From Porogramme epimiltina (Eukaryota; Basidiomycota; Agaricomycetes; Polyporales; Polyporaceae), in NCBI GenBank assembly GCA_900155495.1, contig FTLJ01000302.1, positions 249-22,564 of the forward strand: a stretch of 22,316 nucleotides of DNA, given 5' to 3'. Each line of letters starts with the position of its first letter. The first letter of the stretch is position 1. The position numbers and the translations under genes are program-made. Shown here in pieces: positions 1-9,948 of the stretch. Below the pieces are notes generated by a model. That model saw nothing but the letters and a program-made list of their open reading frames with translations. It was not told the origin of the DNA and did not search any database.

Positions 1-611
1 CTGGGGGACGCTGTGCGCGAAGGGGCCGCGGAGGTCGTCCATCGTGGTGTCATCGTGGCTGGAGGCAGGCACCATGCCTCCAACGGTCGCGGGACCGGCG
101 TAGTCGCCACCATAGCCGTCATCGTCGTAATCGCCGTCAGCGTCCTCCTCCTCGATGGGGCCGGTGCTGAGGACTTCGACCTCGTCGGAGAGGATCATGG
201 GGAAGACCTCGCCGTGGACAGGCTCGTCAGCGTAGGGGAGGCCTAAACGGTCGCGCTACTCATTAAGCCCACGGCGAAGTGCATCGGACTCGAGCTGGAG
301 GAGGCGGAGCTCACGGGCGGCAAGGGCGCGGTGCCTGCGGGACGCGTGGATGTGTGCGATGGACGTGTTGACGATTGAGGCCTTGGACAGGCGGCGGATC
401 TGGGAGAGGTTGGGGAGGAGCACAACCAGATCCTGGGGGTGGGTGAATACAGCGGGCATGCGACGGACGCCGTTGGACGGCGAAGGGGGGGGGGGGGGCG
501 CAAGAGGGTAAGAGGGACAAACTTACCTGTGAATTGTGATCCCTCTTTCCCTTTCGGCTCCCGGCCCTCCATGCCCGTGGCGGTTGTGGCTCCACTTTCG
601 TCGGGTTGCAT
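1..611 (-). pseudogene. bHLH-type transcription factor, partial, probably a pseudogene
   Basis: A minus-strand gene runs off the left edge. The downstream exon (432 to 1) begins DLVVLLPNLSQIRRLSKASI, followed by a second helix rich in Arg, Leu and Glu. This matches the loop and helix 2 of fungal bHLH regulators followed by their conserved leucine-rich extension. At 258-256 the codon is TAG, where the family as I know it has Trp (context NE-stop-RDRLGLP). The same frame then stays open for 85 codons to the window edge, including an acidic stretch typical of such proteins. An intron fits at 433-526: its donor is GTAAGT, its acceptor is CCCCCAG, and it contains a run of 14 C on the coding strand. 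The exon upstream (about 527-611) keeps basic-region-like pieces (RRKWSHN, ERERG) in one frame, while the splice-compatible frame reads KRDHNSQ, so an indel is likely there too. DNA binding is therefore probably lost. A sequencing error at the TAG cannot be excluded. Confidence 0.55.
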
Positions 612-684
612 TGGGGGGCGAGTGGGGGCGGCGAGAGGAGCGGTGGAGCCTCGAGGGGAGGGACCGGGAGAAGGTGCACGTGGC

Positions 685-733
685 TATTTGGCCAATATAA
701 TAGGGTAGTGTTGTCAACAAGAATTGTCAACAA
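685..733 (-). promoter_or_regulatory. Putative promoter of the bHLH-type locus
   Basis: Read on the minus strand, this stretch holds two direct copies of TTGTTGACAA (733-724 and 720-711), 13 bp apart start to start. They are followed by an AT-rich TATTATAT and a TTGGCCAAAT containing an inverted CCAAT core. It lies about 75-120 bp upstream of the first recognisable coding exon of the bHLH-type gene. The promoter assignment is inferred from position and motifs only. Confidence 0.3.
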
Positions 734-917
734 CAAGGACAAGCAACGCGACATGTTGAATCACGTGGCGTCACAAACGCGTCCTCCATTACGGCACGTG
801 TGCGTGATGTTACATTTTTTTTCGGCGTGACATTTCCGGGGACAAGACCTGTGCTCCTTCGTAGCCCAGGAACCTTAAGAGAAGCGTTGTGGCTCACTGC
901 CTTCACCATCCACATGA

Positions 918-1163
918 CACGGCACCGAACTAGTCATCGTCGCATCGACAAACGCTATCTCCATCCTGTACGTGTCGCGTATCATAGACACTGTATACGC
1001 CGCTCTCAACTTTGCTGGCCCCTACCAGGGCCTCGTCGAGCTCTACGTCTCCGGCATTGTCAACGCCTCGCATATCGACCCCATCCTCAACCTCCTCCGC
1101 CTAGTCACCCAGACGCCCGCGGTGCACTCCACGCAGCCGCAGTCGTGTTGTTTGGTTGGATAA
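918..1163 (+). pseudogene. Coding-like fragment of unknown origin
   Basis: An open stretch of about 81 codons follows a TGA at 915-917 and ends at TAA 1161-1163. The first Met is at 972. It reads as ordinary protein (ELVIVASTNAISILYVSRII near the start, then DTVYAALNFAGPYQGLVELY) and most of its codons end in C or G, like the real exons elsewhere in this window. I do not recognise the family. No flanking exon is obvious: the upstream frame is closed and the region downstream to 1560 is AT-richer and non-coding. The most likely reading is a surviving exon or fragment of a decayed gene. A genuine short gene starting at 972 is the alternative. Confidence 0.3.
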
Positions 1164-2248
1164 TCCATAGCACATTGACCGGTACCAATGTGCCATGGGT
1201 TATGAGATAATCCTCGATCGGTGTTTGAGGTCCTAGGGTTAACGAACGTGTGACCTCTATGCAGTAAAATTGTAACTTCCAGAGGACTCTAACTACCCGA
1301 TCCCTCTTTTGTTACATCGCAACCTGCCATTATTCCATTCCACCTATGCTCGTTGCTCCGCTACCGCTTGTAAACCTAGGATAATCCTACATAAGTTTAG
1401 GATTATGGATATGAGTAGGCCCAAGCAGCGTTTGTAATGCCCATATTTTGCTGACGCAAATGCGTATGTGCACTTTTCCTCGCATGATTGAGGCTCAGGA
1501 CCCGGGGAAGCTCCAAATTGTTGGTACTTAAGCATTTGTCTGCAATATTCTCTTCGATCTCTTTGCTCAACGCCCCCTCCGATGCAAGAGCTGAGGGATA
1601 TATTAATGGCTGAGGCTCTACTTTACTATTGACCCGCAATAAGCAGCTTACTCCCTGACCTGCCAACTCCGAGTGCTCGGGCAGTTCTCCTCCCCTAAAT
1701 GTAGAATCTAGCCACCCCTTGCTGAGACCTGAAGCGATACGTGAGCTCACGCTAGAAATGTATGAAATTCATTCCACATGCAGTTTTCCCGTATCTTTCG
1801 CGCGATTTCTCTTTGAGTTTCTGCCTCGCGCGCCAACTCATTGACCGGACACTTTCGATGGGCTCTCGGTCAGCGCTGCCAGAAGCTCCGCGGCCACGAG
1901 GCCAAGGTCAGGCATCCACCGGCGCCCTTTCCAACTACGCTGACGCGTCCATTACCCTCTACCGTTGACCCATTCCTCTCTACCGTCGAACCACCCACTT
2001 CCCAACCCCCACAGGCCTCAACTCACCACACCGACTACTAGAAGACAGCTGGAGAAAGCTCCTTCATCATCTTCACCATCCTCCGTCTCTCTCCCGCCTC
2101 CATTTGTGTTCCTAGCCCTCTCGGAAGTCCTCATATCAAATATTAAGTCCATCCTGGGTCTAGTTCGTGTCTGAGTCACTGGCTGTCCATGTGAGCCTAA
2201 TATTTTTTGAACATTGTGTGTCGCTCTCAACAACTACCTGCTAGTGAC
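1164..2248. other. Intergenic and 5' flank of HET copy 1
   Basis: No convincing gene is seen here. From about 1560 onward the sequence aligns by eye with 5990-6680, the 5' flank of the second HET gene. Shared landmarks include GCTGAGACCT near 1723 and 6165, and GGCCACGAGGCCAA at 1892-1905 and 6355-6368. The 1164-1560 part has no recognisable feature. The last 250 bp are pyrimidine-rich and presumably contain promoter and 5' UTR. Confidence 0.5.
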
Positions 2249-5200
2249 ATGTGGCTCCTGAGCACCCAAACTGGCGAGCTCGTATCCGTCTCCGGTCCTG
2301 ATGCGGTCAAAGGACGTTACGCCATTCTCTCCCATGTGTGGAACGAAGATCCGTCGGAGGAAGATACGTTTCAGACGGTTCGCGGAGCATTTAACCGAAA
2401 GCAACGCCAGAGGAATGAGTACTCCATCGGGGGAGGCACTTCATCTCAGAGCACAGACCTGACCGACCCCCGTGATGCTCTTATCACCTCCCTCTCCGCA
2501 GAGGTCAAGACCCTCACCGCACAGGTACAAGGGCTGACTGCTCAACACCAGCAGCTCTCCGCCGCGCTGCTGCAACGAGACCCCGCCCTCGTATCTCTGC
2601 TATCCTCTCATGATACTCCCCCCCACTCCTCTCAACTGCACGCACCCACGAGCGACTCCCCAGATAGGGCCACAACAGACCCTCCCCCAACAGACGCACG
2701 CGAATGTTTGTCTAAAAAAGTCCGTAGCTTCCTCCGTGTGGCACGACAACACGGACTGCTCTGGGCCTGGATTGACACATGCTGCATCGACAAGACCAGC
2801 AGTGCGGAGCTCACGGAAGCCATCAATTCCATGTTCACCTACTATTCCAGTTCTTACGTATGCTACGCATACTTAGGTGATGTTCCCTCATCCGAACACG
2901 ACACCGACTGGGAGGAACGGTTTCGAGAGAGCAAGTGGCACACGCGTGGGTGGACGCTTCAAGAACTCATTGCCCCAAAGATCGTCGTCTTTATGGCTCA
3001 AGATTGGACTCGCATAGGCACCAAGAGCGAGCTCGCCCCACTCCTGGAGAAAATCCTGAATATGCCGCCTACGAGCGTCCTGCGGTTCGAGATGGATTTC
3101 TCCAAGGCGAGTGTCGCTCAACGCATGTCCTGGGCGGCGAGGCGACGTACAACTCGGGTAGAGGACGAGGCGTACTGTCTGTTCGGCTTGTTTGGGATCA
3201 ACATGCCGACACTATATGGTGAAGGACGGAACGCATTCTACCGGTTGCAGGAAGCTATCATGAAAACATCATCTGATTTGTCTGTCCTTGCGTGGACCTC
3301 GGAGCGTTCGCTTTCGCCGTCCACCCAGACACTCGATGAAGACCCCCACCGCCCATCTTTGGACGCTACGGGAGATGTAACAAGTCTCCTGGACTCGCTC
3401 AAGAAACCCGGACCATTCGACAAACCTCTGAACCATCATCTATTAGCATCGTCACCAGGTCAATTTGAGAATACCGGAGATATTGTGTGGACCGGAGGAG
3501 CACGCCAGGGTCAGAACAGTTGGCTAGACGTACGTAGCATCTGTCTTGAACCAACGTTGTATCTTGATCCAAACATTTGTCCAATACGCGACAGGCTGGT
3601 CCTGGTACTCCGTCACTCGTATCGACTCCTTACGGGACCCGCGCACACCTTCCCTGCATAGACATCGGCGACGGGACTGGTTTCGTCCTCATAGACATAT
3701 TTTGCCACAGCACCCACCAACAGCCGCTAGAGGACAATCGAATTTTCCTTCTCCTCGGCAGGAATGGTGTTACCGACGAGGACCGGACAGGATACTTGCG
3801 CTACAACTGTCAATGGTTGTCCAACCCATTGAAGCATTTTCCTACACGCCTTGTGAGTATCGCAGAGAACAAGACTACGCGTGGGAAACATGATAGCCCC
3901 GCGCAGTGGAGATATATATATATCTCCGCTCGCCCTCGCCATCGGTCCCATGTTAGCTCTGATATCTCAGAACTCGTCGCCCGCTTGGCCCCCAATGCCC
4001 CCAGGTTTCCATCATTTCGAATCCAGCCCTCTATGATTTTCGATGGAACATACTACTGTTGTGCCGTCACACAACTACCACCAGGTCTTCTGTGGATTGG
4101 CGATCCACCGTTTAGCTTGGTTTACGAGAACAAATCGATCGAACGCCACGACTTCATATTGGTGGTAACACTAGGGGTGTGTGGGGGAGTCAACACGGAT
4201 ATTACAGGCACCTCCAACCTTCCCAGTCATACCTCGCATTACTACGCCGTCTTGCAAACAACTGCCCAATGGTTGGACGGAAATCCAATAGTCGAGGTTT
4301 CAAACGGCACTTATGAGCCCCCGCGACACGATTGTCGGAAGGACCATGTTTCGCATGGGTCTACTATTATGGGTTTACCGCCGTTCTTCAATAGCTTCAA
4401 GATATCATTCAGAACGAGCTTGGTGGACTCTCCCGGGGAGACCTTAGAAGTCCACATGGGGGACCTGGTAAGCGTCAATTCCACATCAGAAAAGATGCAT
4501 ATTATAGCGAACTAACATTCAACCGATGAATTCCAGCCTCGGCTGCAGACGTTATGGGTCGCGAAGAAGGAATAGTAGTAACAAGGACAGATCGGGGCAA
4601 AATATTACAGGACTTACTCGTCAATTGTATGTTGTAACAAAGTGAACAGCTGAAGTCTTACTGTCAGTGGTGTGACACGCACTCATCGTCATCCACATAC
4701 CAGGGTGCAAGCATGCATGCCCCGTGCAGCAGCAGGCGCACGCCTATCGTCTTGCGCAGCGCAGCGGCACAGGAACATACCTCATAGGCCGTGCCGCAGC
4801 GGTATCCCGGAGGAAAAGCACAAATACCCCTAGAACCGCCCCTTACGGCGTGCACAAACCGGCACGCACCCCCTCTCCACGATCACCTGCACGGAGCAGT
4901 GCGCGGCGGTACGTCCCGCAGCAGCGGTTCCATACACCACGCGGTGGCAGGCTGTGTGCCGCGCCGCAAGTACCCACACGGGCGAGCTGCCAGCACTGGC
5001 TTCTAGAGATCTCTTCCAACGCGCACTGCACCCTTCAAGCACACCTGACGGCAGTGCTCACGCAGTGTACTAGCGGCCCGTGGCTGCGGCACATTCGGGC
5101 TCCGGGAATTCCCAACGCGGCGTACCGCCTGACCATTGTGTACGTGGGGATGACCTGTGGAGCGCCCACTTCCGGGAAAGCAAAGGAGCCTGGGAGGCTT

Positions 5201-5300
5201 AGGGGTCCCGAGGCGCGTGCGAGGGGAGGTCATCGGGACAGTATGGGACAGTTCGGGCACCCTGCGGAGCTGGGCGGGCTCCAACATCAAACAAAGTTCT
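1560..5300 (+). repeat. Tandem segmental duplication, unit 1
   Basis: This unit consists of the HET gene plus about 0.7 kb of 5' flank and 0.7 kb of 3' flank, all of which match unit 2 (about 5990-9610). The matching 3' flank includes a 29 nt stretch identical at 4617-4645 and 9001-9029, and a 17 nt stretch identical at 5184-5200 and 9529-9545. The offset between copies is 4432 bp at the start codons and 4345 bp at the distal landmark, so the flanks have gained and lost short indels. Boundaries are approximate because the alignment was made by eye. Confidence 0.75.
2249..4575 (+). CDS. HET-domain protein, tandem copy 1
   Basis: Predicted 730-residue heterokaryon-incompatibility (HET, PF06985) protein. 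Such proteins act in fungal self/non-self recognition and regulated cell death; this member's trigger and target are unknown. Exons are 2249-3529, 3595-4467 and 4537-4575. The introns are 3530-3594 (GTACGT...GACAG) and 4468-4536 (GTAAGC, CTAAC branch site, TTCCAG). The start at 2249 gives MWLLSTQTGE, the usual start of this subfamily; an in-frame ATG at 2207 would add 14 unconserved residues. Motifs are YAILSHVW (24-31), WAWIDTCCIDK (172-182), CYAYLGDV (205-212) and RGWTLQELIAP (233-243), followed by the conserved SVAQRMSWAARR and NMPTLYGEGR blocks. Between HET motifs 1 and 2 lies an insertion of about 130 residues with a Leu/Gln-rich coiled-coil-like part (82-118) and a Ser/Pro-rich part. The second half starts AGPGTPSLVSTPYG. 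The end looks truncated: a frame change near 4573 appears to remove a further tail. Confidence 0.88.
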
Positions 5301-6680
5301 GGGCGGTCTGTTTGTGAATTACAAAATATTACGGGTACGGACATGGAAAGCCCCAGGCGATCTTAAAAGCCTGCCCCAGCGAACATTAGCATAAAGAGAC
5401 TGGCGTTCCTTAGTCTAAGAATCTAAGGGTAACGGGAGGGGCGTCTAGGGAACAGCTACGCGAAACTACGAGAAGTATGCGGAATCCGCGACGTACGCGA
5501 CAGCACATGGCACATGGACGGCCATGTGGGCCCACGTGGACAGCCCGGCCCGAGGAACGCGGCCCGAAGGCCCCCAAAGATGCGACCGAGCCTCAGGCTG
5601 GACGCTGGGCCCAGCCTGTTTTTCGCAAAGCGACAGCCTGGCGCCGAACTGACTATCTTTCACGCAGCCACAGGATTTGCGACTGCAGAGGGAATGGGAG
5701 TGTCTAAGGGAATGCGGGGGCTCAAGGACCTTACGAATGGGATCAAAGTAGTTAAAGTTTTACAGGTCCCGGATGTTGACACAATTTATAACTTGGTGTG
5801 GTCACTACGGGATAAGTGATCCTGTAACATGGTGCGTTCTATAAGAAACGAGCCAGCGACACGACTACGGGATAGTCTAGGTAGCAATATTGATACACTG
5901 TATACAATAAGAAGAGCCATTGTCTACTAGATTCTCCGAGAGCCTTCGCAGCTCGCTCTCGCTCCTGCTCCAACGTGAGCATCAAGGAATGTGTTAATGC
6001 CGAGGACTCCAATTTTTATACTGACCGAACGTCTCACTTTAATCAATGACGGTAACCACGATTTACTCAGCATAAGCATCAGTCGCAACCTCCTGAGCTT
6101 GCCACTCCACCAGAGCTGTTCTCCTTCCCTAATTCCAGAATCCAGGCACCACTGCCACCAGTGGCTGAGACCTAAGGCTATCTGTTATCTCACGCCAGGT
6201 ATTCTACTACATCCATGAAATTTTATCCGGCATGTCGTCCTCCCGCATTGGTGCGCATGACGTCTTCGAGACTCTGTGTCGCGCGCTAACTTCAGTATTA
6301 GTCGCCGGAGGTTTTTGATGAGCGCTTCGCCGCCGGCACTGCCAGAAGCTTCATGGCCACGAGGCCAAAGTCACCAGCGCCCTTTCCACCTACGCTTACG
6401 CGTCCATTCCTCTCTTCCTTTGGCACGCCCACTCCTCAGTCCCCACAAGTCTCGACTCATCGTATCGACTACTACAAGACAGTTTGGCAAAGTACCTCCA
6501 CCCACACTTACCCCCCTCTCCTCGCGTCCATTTCGTGTTCCCACTCCTCTCAAACATCCCAATATCAACGATCCCGTACTTTCTGGAGTCATTTTCCGTC
6601 TATAGGTCACTCGCTATCCTTGTGAGTCTAGCTTTCTTTTCTCGTATTGTGTGATACTCATGATAATCCCGACCAGAGTT
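4576..6680. other. Spacer between the two HET genes
   Basis: 4576-5300 is 3' flank shared with 8964-9610 and belongs to duplication unit 1. The stretch 5300-5990 has no counterpart that I could see in the other spacer and no convincing gene; it contains the short inverted repeat CACATGG/CCATGTG at about 5511-5527. From 5990 to 6680 the sequence is the 5' flank of the second HET gene and aligns with 1560-2248. Several open frames occur here, but none has family features or a sensible exon structure. Confidence 0.5.
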
Positions 6681-9610
6681 ATGTGGCTCCTGAATACTCA
6701 CACCGCCGAGCTCAAATTCTTCTCGGACCCGAAGAGTGTTGGAAACTATGCAATTCTCTCCCATGTTTGGGGCCAAAAATCGGAGGAAGACACTTTTCAG
6801 ACGGTTCGTGAAGCGTACGAACAATGCCAGAGAAATCAGTTGTCCATGAGGGAAGCCACCTCGTCACTGAGCAGGGGAGTAGACCCTCGAGATTCCATTA
6901 TCGCCTCTCTCTCTGCACAGGTACAAGATGTGACTGCCCGGCACCAAGAACTCGTCGCCGCGCTGCTGCAGCGCGACCCCATTCTCGTGTCTCTGCTGCC
7001 CTCTCATCATATTCCCACCCAGCATCCCTCTAGACCACATGCACGCACAAATGACCCCCTTGAAAGAGCCGCAGCAAATTGCCTCCCAATAGACGCACGC
7101 AGCTGCTTATCCCCAAAGATCCGCAGCTTCCTCCACCTAGCAGAAGAACACGGACTCGATTGGGCTTGGGCTGATACATGCTGCATTGACAAGACGAGCA
7201 GCGTGGAGCTGACAGAGGCCATCAATTCCATGTTCGAATATTATTCCCGTTCCTACGTATGCTACGCCTACCTTAGTGATGCCCACTCACCTGAACGTGA
7301 TGCACACTGGAAGATCCGATTTCAAACGAGCAAGTGGCATGAGCGCGGGTGGACGCTTCAAGAGCTCATCGCACCCAAGAATGTCATCTTTATGGCCCAA
7401 GATTGGACGCCCCTAGGCACTAAGAACGAGCTCGCCCCACTCCTGGAAAAAATCTTGAATATGCCGCCTACAAGTGTGCTACGTTTCGAGATGGACTTTT
7501 TCAAGGCGAGTGTCGCTCAGCGCATGTCCTGGGCCGCTAGGCGGAGCACAACTCGGGTCGAGGACGAGGCGTACTGTCTGTTCGGGTTGTTTGGGGTCAA
7601 CATGCCGACACTATATGGTGAAGGACGGAACGCATTCTACCGGTTGCAAGAAGAAATTATGAAAACGTCATCTGATTTGTCTGTTCTTGCATGGACCTCG
7701 GAGCGTTCGCTCTCGCAGCTTACTTGGACACATGATGAACCTCGTTTCCGCCCTTTTTTGGATGTTACGGGAGATGTTACAAGTATCCTGGACTCGCTCA
7801 AGAAACTCGGGCCATTGAACACCCCCCCCAGTTATCATCTATTAGCACCATCACCAGATCGATACGAGAGCTCCGGAGATATTGTGTCCGTCAGGGGAGC
7901 ACTGAAAGCTCAAAACAATTGGCTAAATGTATGTAGTTTTCATCTTGAACCTGCGCTGTGTTTTGATCCGAACATTTGTCCCATACGTGACAGGCTGGTC
8001 CTGGTACTCCGTCGCTCGTAGCGACTCCTTACGGAATCCGCGCACACCTTCCTTGCATAGACATCGGCGACGGGACTGGTTTCGTCCTCATAGACATATT
8101 TTGCCACAGCACCCACCCGAAGGCGCAACCAGGCAACCGGATTTACCTCCTCCTGCAAAGGAATGTCACGACCATCGATGGGATGCAAGGCTACTCATGC
8201 TACGATTGCCAGTGGTTTGATCACCCACTGGGACATTCTACACGCATTGTGCACATCACAGTGGCTAGCACTACGCCTGGGAACCATAGTAGCCCTGCAC
8301 AGTGGCGAGATGTATATATCTCCGCCCGCCCTCGCCATCGCGCCCTTCTCAGACCTCATTTATCAGAACTTGTCGCCCGCCTGGCCTTCAATGCACCCAA
8401 GTTTCCCTCATTCCGAATCCAACCATCTATGATTTCTGATAGATCCTATTCCTGCTGTGCCGTCACGCAATTATCTCCGAGTACTTTCTGGACGGGGGAT
8501 CCCCCTTTCAGCTTACTTTTCGAGAGCCAACAGTCCGAAGGCTCAGGCTCCAAATTGATCACAACACTAGGGGCATGCAGGGGAGTCAACGAGGATATTG
8601 CAGGCATTTCCATCCCCCCCAGCCATACATCGTACTACTATGCTGTCTTGCGAACTGCTGAAGAGTCGGAGAAAGAAGACCAAATAGCCAAAGATGTTTT
8701 GAGCGGGACTTATGAAGCGCCGCAGCACAATTGTCGGAAGGATCATGTTTCGCATGGGTCTATTATTATGGGTACCGCGCCGCTCTTCAAGACCTTCAAG
8801 ATATCATTCAGAAAAAGTTCTGCAGACACTCTTGGAGAGACTTTGGAAGTCCACATGGGGGACCCGGTAAGCCGTTAATGCCACGTCAGCAAAGATGCAT
8901 ATGACAGGGAACTCACATTTTGGTGAATTCCAGCCGGAGGTTGAAGACATTCTAAATGAATGATAGTAACGGTAACAGATTGGGGAGGAATGCTAGAGGA
9001 CTCGTCAATTGTATGTTGTAACAAAGTGAAGAGCTAAAGTCTTGCTCACTGGTGTGATCCACATTCGCTGTCATCCACACCACAGGGCACGAGCCACGCC
9101 CCGGCATTGCAGTGGTTGCACGCCTATCATCCGGCAAAGATCTAACACAAGGTCATGCTAGATAATCCGTGCCGTAGCAGCATCCCCACCCATCGCCACT
9201 GTCCCGCCGTAGAACCTTCCTTCTCGGCATGAACATGGCACTAACCCCGCGCGACGATCACCCGCACAAACAGTGCGCGCCGGCACGTCCCACAACGTCT
9301 GTACTATGCACACAGCCACGACAGCGCGTGTGCCGCACCGTAAGTGCCCATGCGAGCGAGCTGCCAGCGCCTGTTTCCCGTCGAATGCGCACAGTTCCTT
9401 TCGAGTGCGGGCGGCTTACGGGTTGTAGCTGTGCCGAGTTCGGATTCCAGGGACTCCCAGGACAGCGGGTCGCGCAACCACGGTACGCGTGAGGATTACT
9501 TGAGGTGCAACCGCTGACGGGGAAGCAGAGGAGCCTGGGAGGCTTCAGGGTCTCGAGTCGTGTGCGAGGGGGGATCAAAGGAAGCCCGGGACGGCGACGC
9601 TCGTGTGAGC
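5990..9610 (+). repeat. Tandem segmental duplication, unit 2
   Basis: This is the second copy of the HET-gene segment, in the same orientation as unit 1 and separated from it by roughly 0.7 kb. Coding exons are much more similar between the copies than the flanks are. The middle exon has exactly the same length (873 nt) in both, and both introns sit at the same codons. Together these point to duplication of the whole gene by DNA-level recombination, not retroposition. Confidence 0.75.
6681..8963 (+). CDS. HET-domain protein, tandem copy 2
   Basis: Predicted 716-residue paralogue of the upstream HET gene. Exons are 6681-7928, 7994-8866 and 8934-8963. The introns are 7929-7993 (GTATGT...GACAG, 65 nt, the same length as in copy 1) and 8867-8933 (GTAAGC...TTCCAG). 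The start at 6681 gives MWLLNTHTAE; an ATG 30 nt upstream is in frame but unconserved. HET motifs are YAILSHVW (23-30), WAWADTCCIDK (161-171) and RGWTLQELIAP. The usual Ile or Val before Asp-Thr in motif 2 is Ala here. The insertion inside the HET domain is kept but shorter: one run of the coiled-coil-like part present in copy 1 is missing. The last exon codes only nine residues (PEVEDILNE) and differs completely from that of copy 1, although the DNA just downstream is again near-identical. The C-terminus therefore appears to have decayed independently. Role: inferred fungal incompatibility or immune-type receptor or effector. Confidence 0.87.
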
Positions 9611-9948
9611 TGCGTGATAAGGCGTGTCTCCCGCGAGACGCACAGTCCACGGGCAAGAGTTCGATGGGCGAGGGGAGGCCTGGTTTGAATCCAACGCCGC
9701 AAGGACGGCCGGCGAGTCCTTCGTGTTGTCGAGTTGTTGCGCAGATTTGGAATGGTGCATCCTGTGCGACTTTCAGTTACACGGTCAGATCTGGGAATGC
9801 GTTCCGATCTGCTCTTCCTGTACGCGTTTCTCTGACTCAGATGCTAATGCGGCAAATGCCTTGGGCCCAGCCCTCCGGGCTGAGGACGTGTGGGCTATTA
9901 GGACGGCCACAATGGGATGCATCCTGCTCACCTTTGTACGACATCCCT
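8964..9948. other. 3' flank of HET copy 2 and intergenic
   Basis: The first 650 bp are the duplicated 3' flank shared with 4576-5300. The rest (about 9610-9948) shows no recognisable gene. Open frames on both strands here have no family features. Confidence 0.45.

Noticed and set aside
485..498. Run of 14 G
   Set aside because: It is the polypyrimidine part of a minus-strand intron, so it is probably a simple homopolymer with no separate role.
3605..3661. Alternative intron at the frame change of HET copy 1
   Set aside because: GT...AG pairs here are 57 or 63 nt (no frame change) or have a weak GTCACT donor. The 3530-3594 intron has consensus sites, restores the frame and is repeated at the same place in copy 2.
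3908..3927. Perfect 20 bp palindrome centred on (AT)n in HET copy 1
   Set aside because: It lies inside a conserved exon (coding RYIYIS). Copy 2 has the same protein segment without the palindrome, so a regulatory or hairpin role is unlikely.
4724..5317. Long plus-strand open frame in the HET 3' flank
   Set aside because: The homologous flank after copy 2 does not keep the frame, and the composition is not protein-like.
5511..5527. Short inverted repeat CACATGG...CCATGTG
   Set aside because: It is only 7 bp per arm with no flanking element features, so it is expected by chance.
9678..9695. tRNA-like B-box (GGTTTGAATCC)
   Set aside because: No matching A-box, anticodon arm or acceptor stem could be found on either strand.
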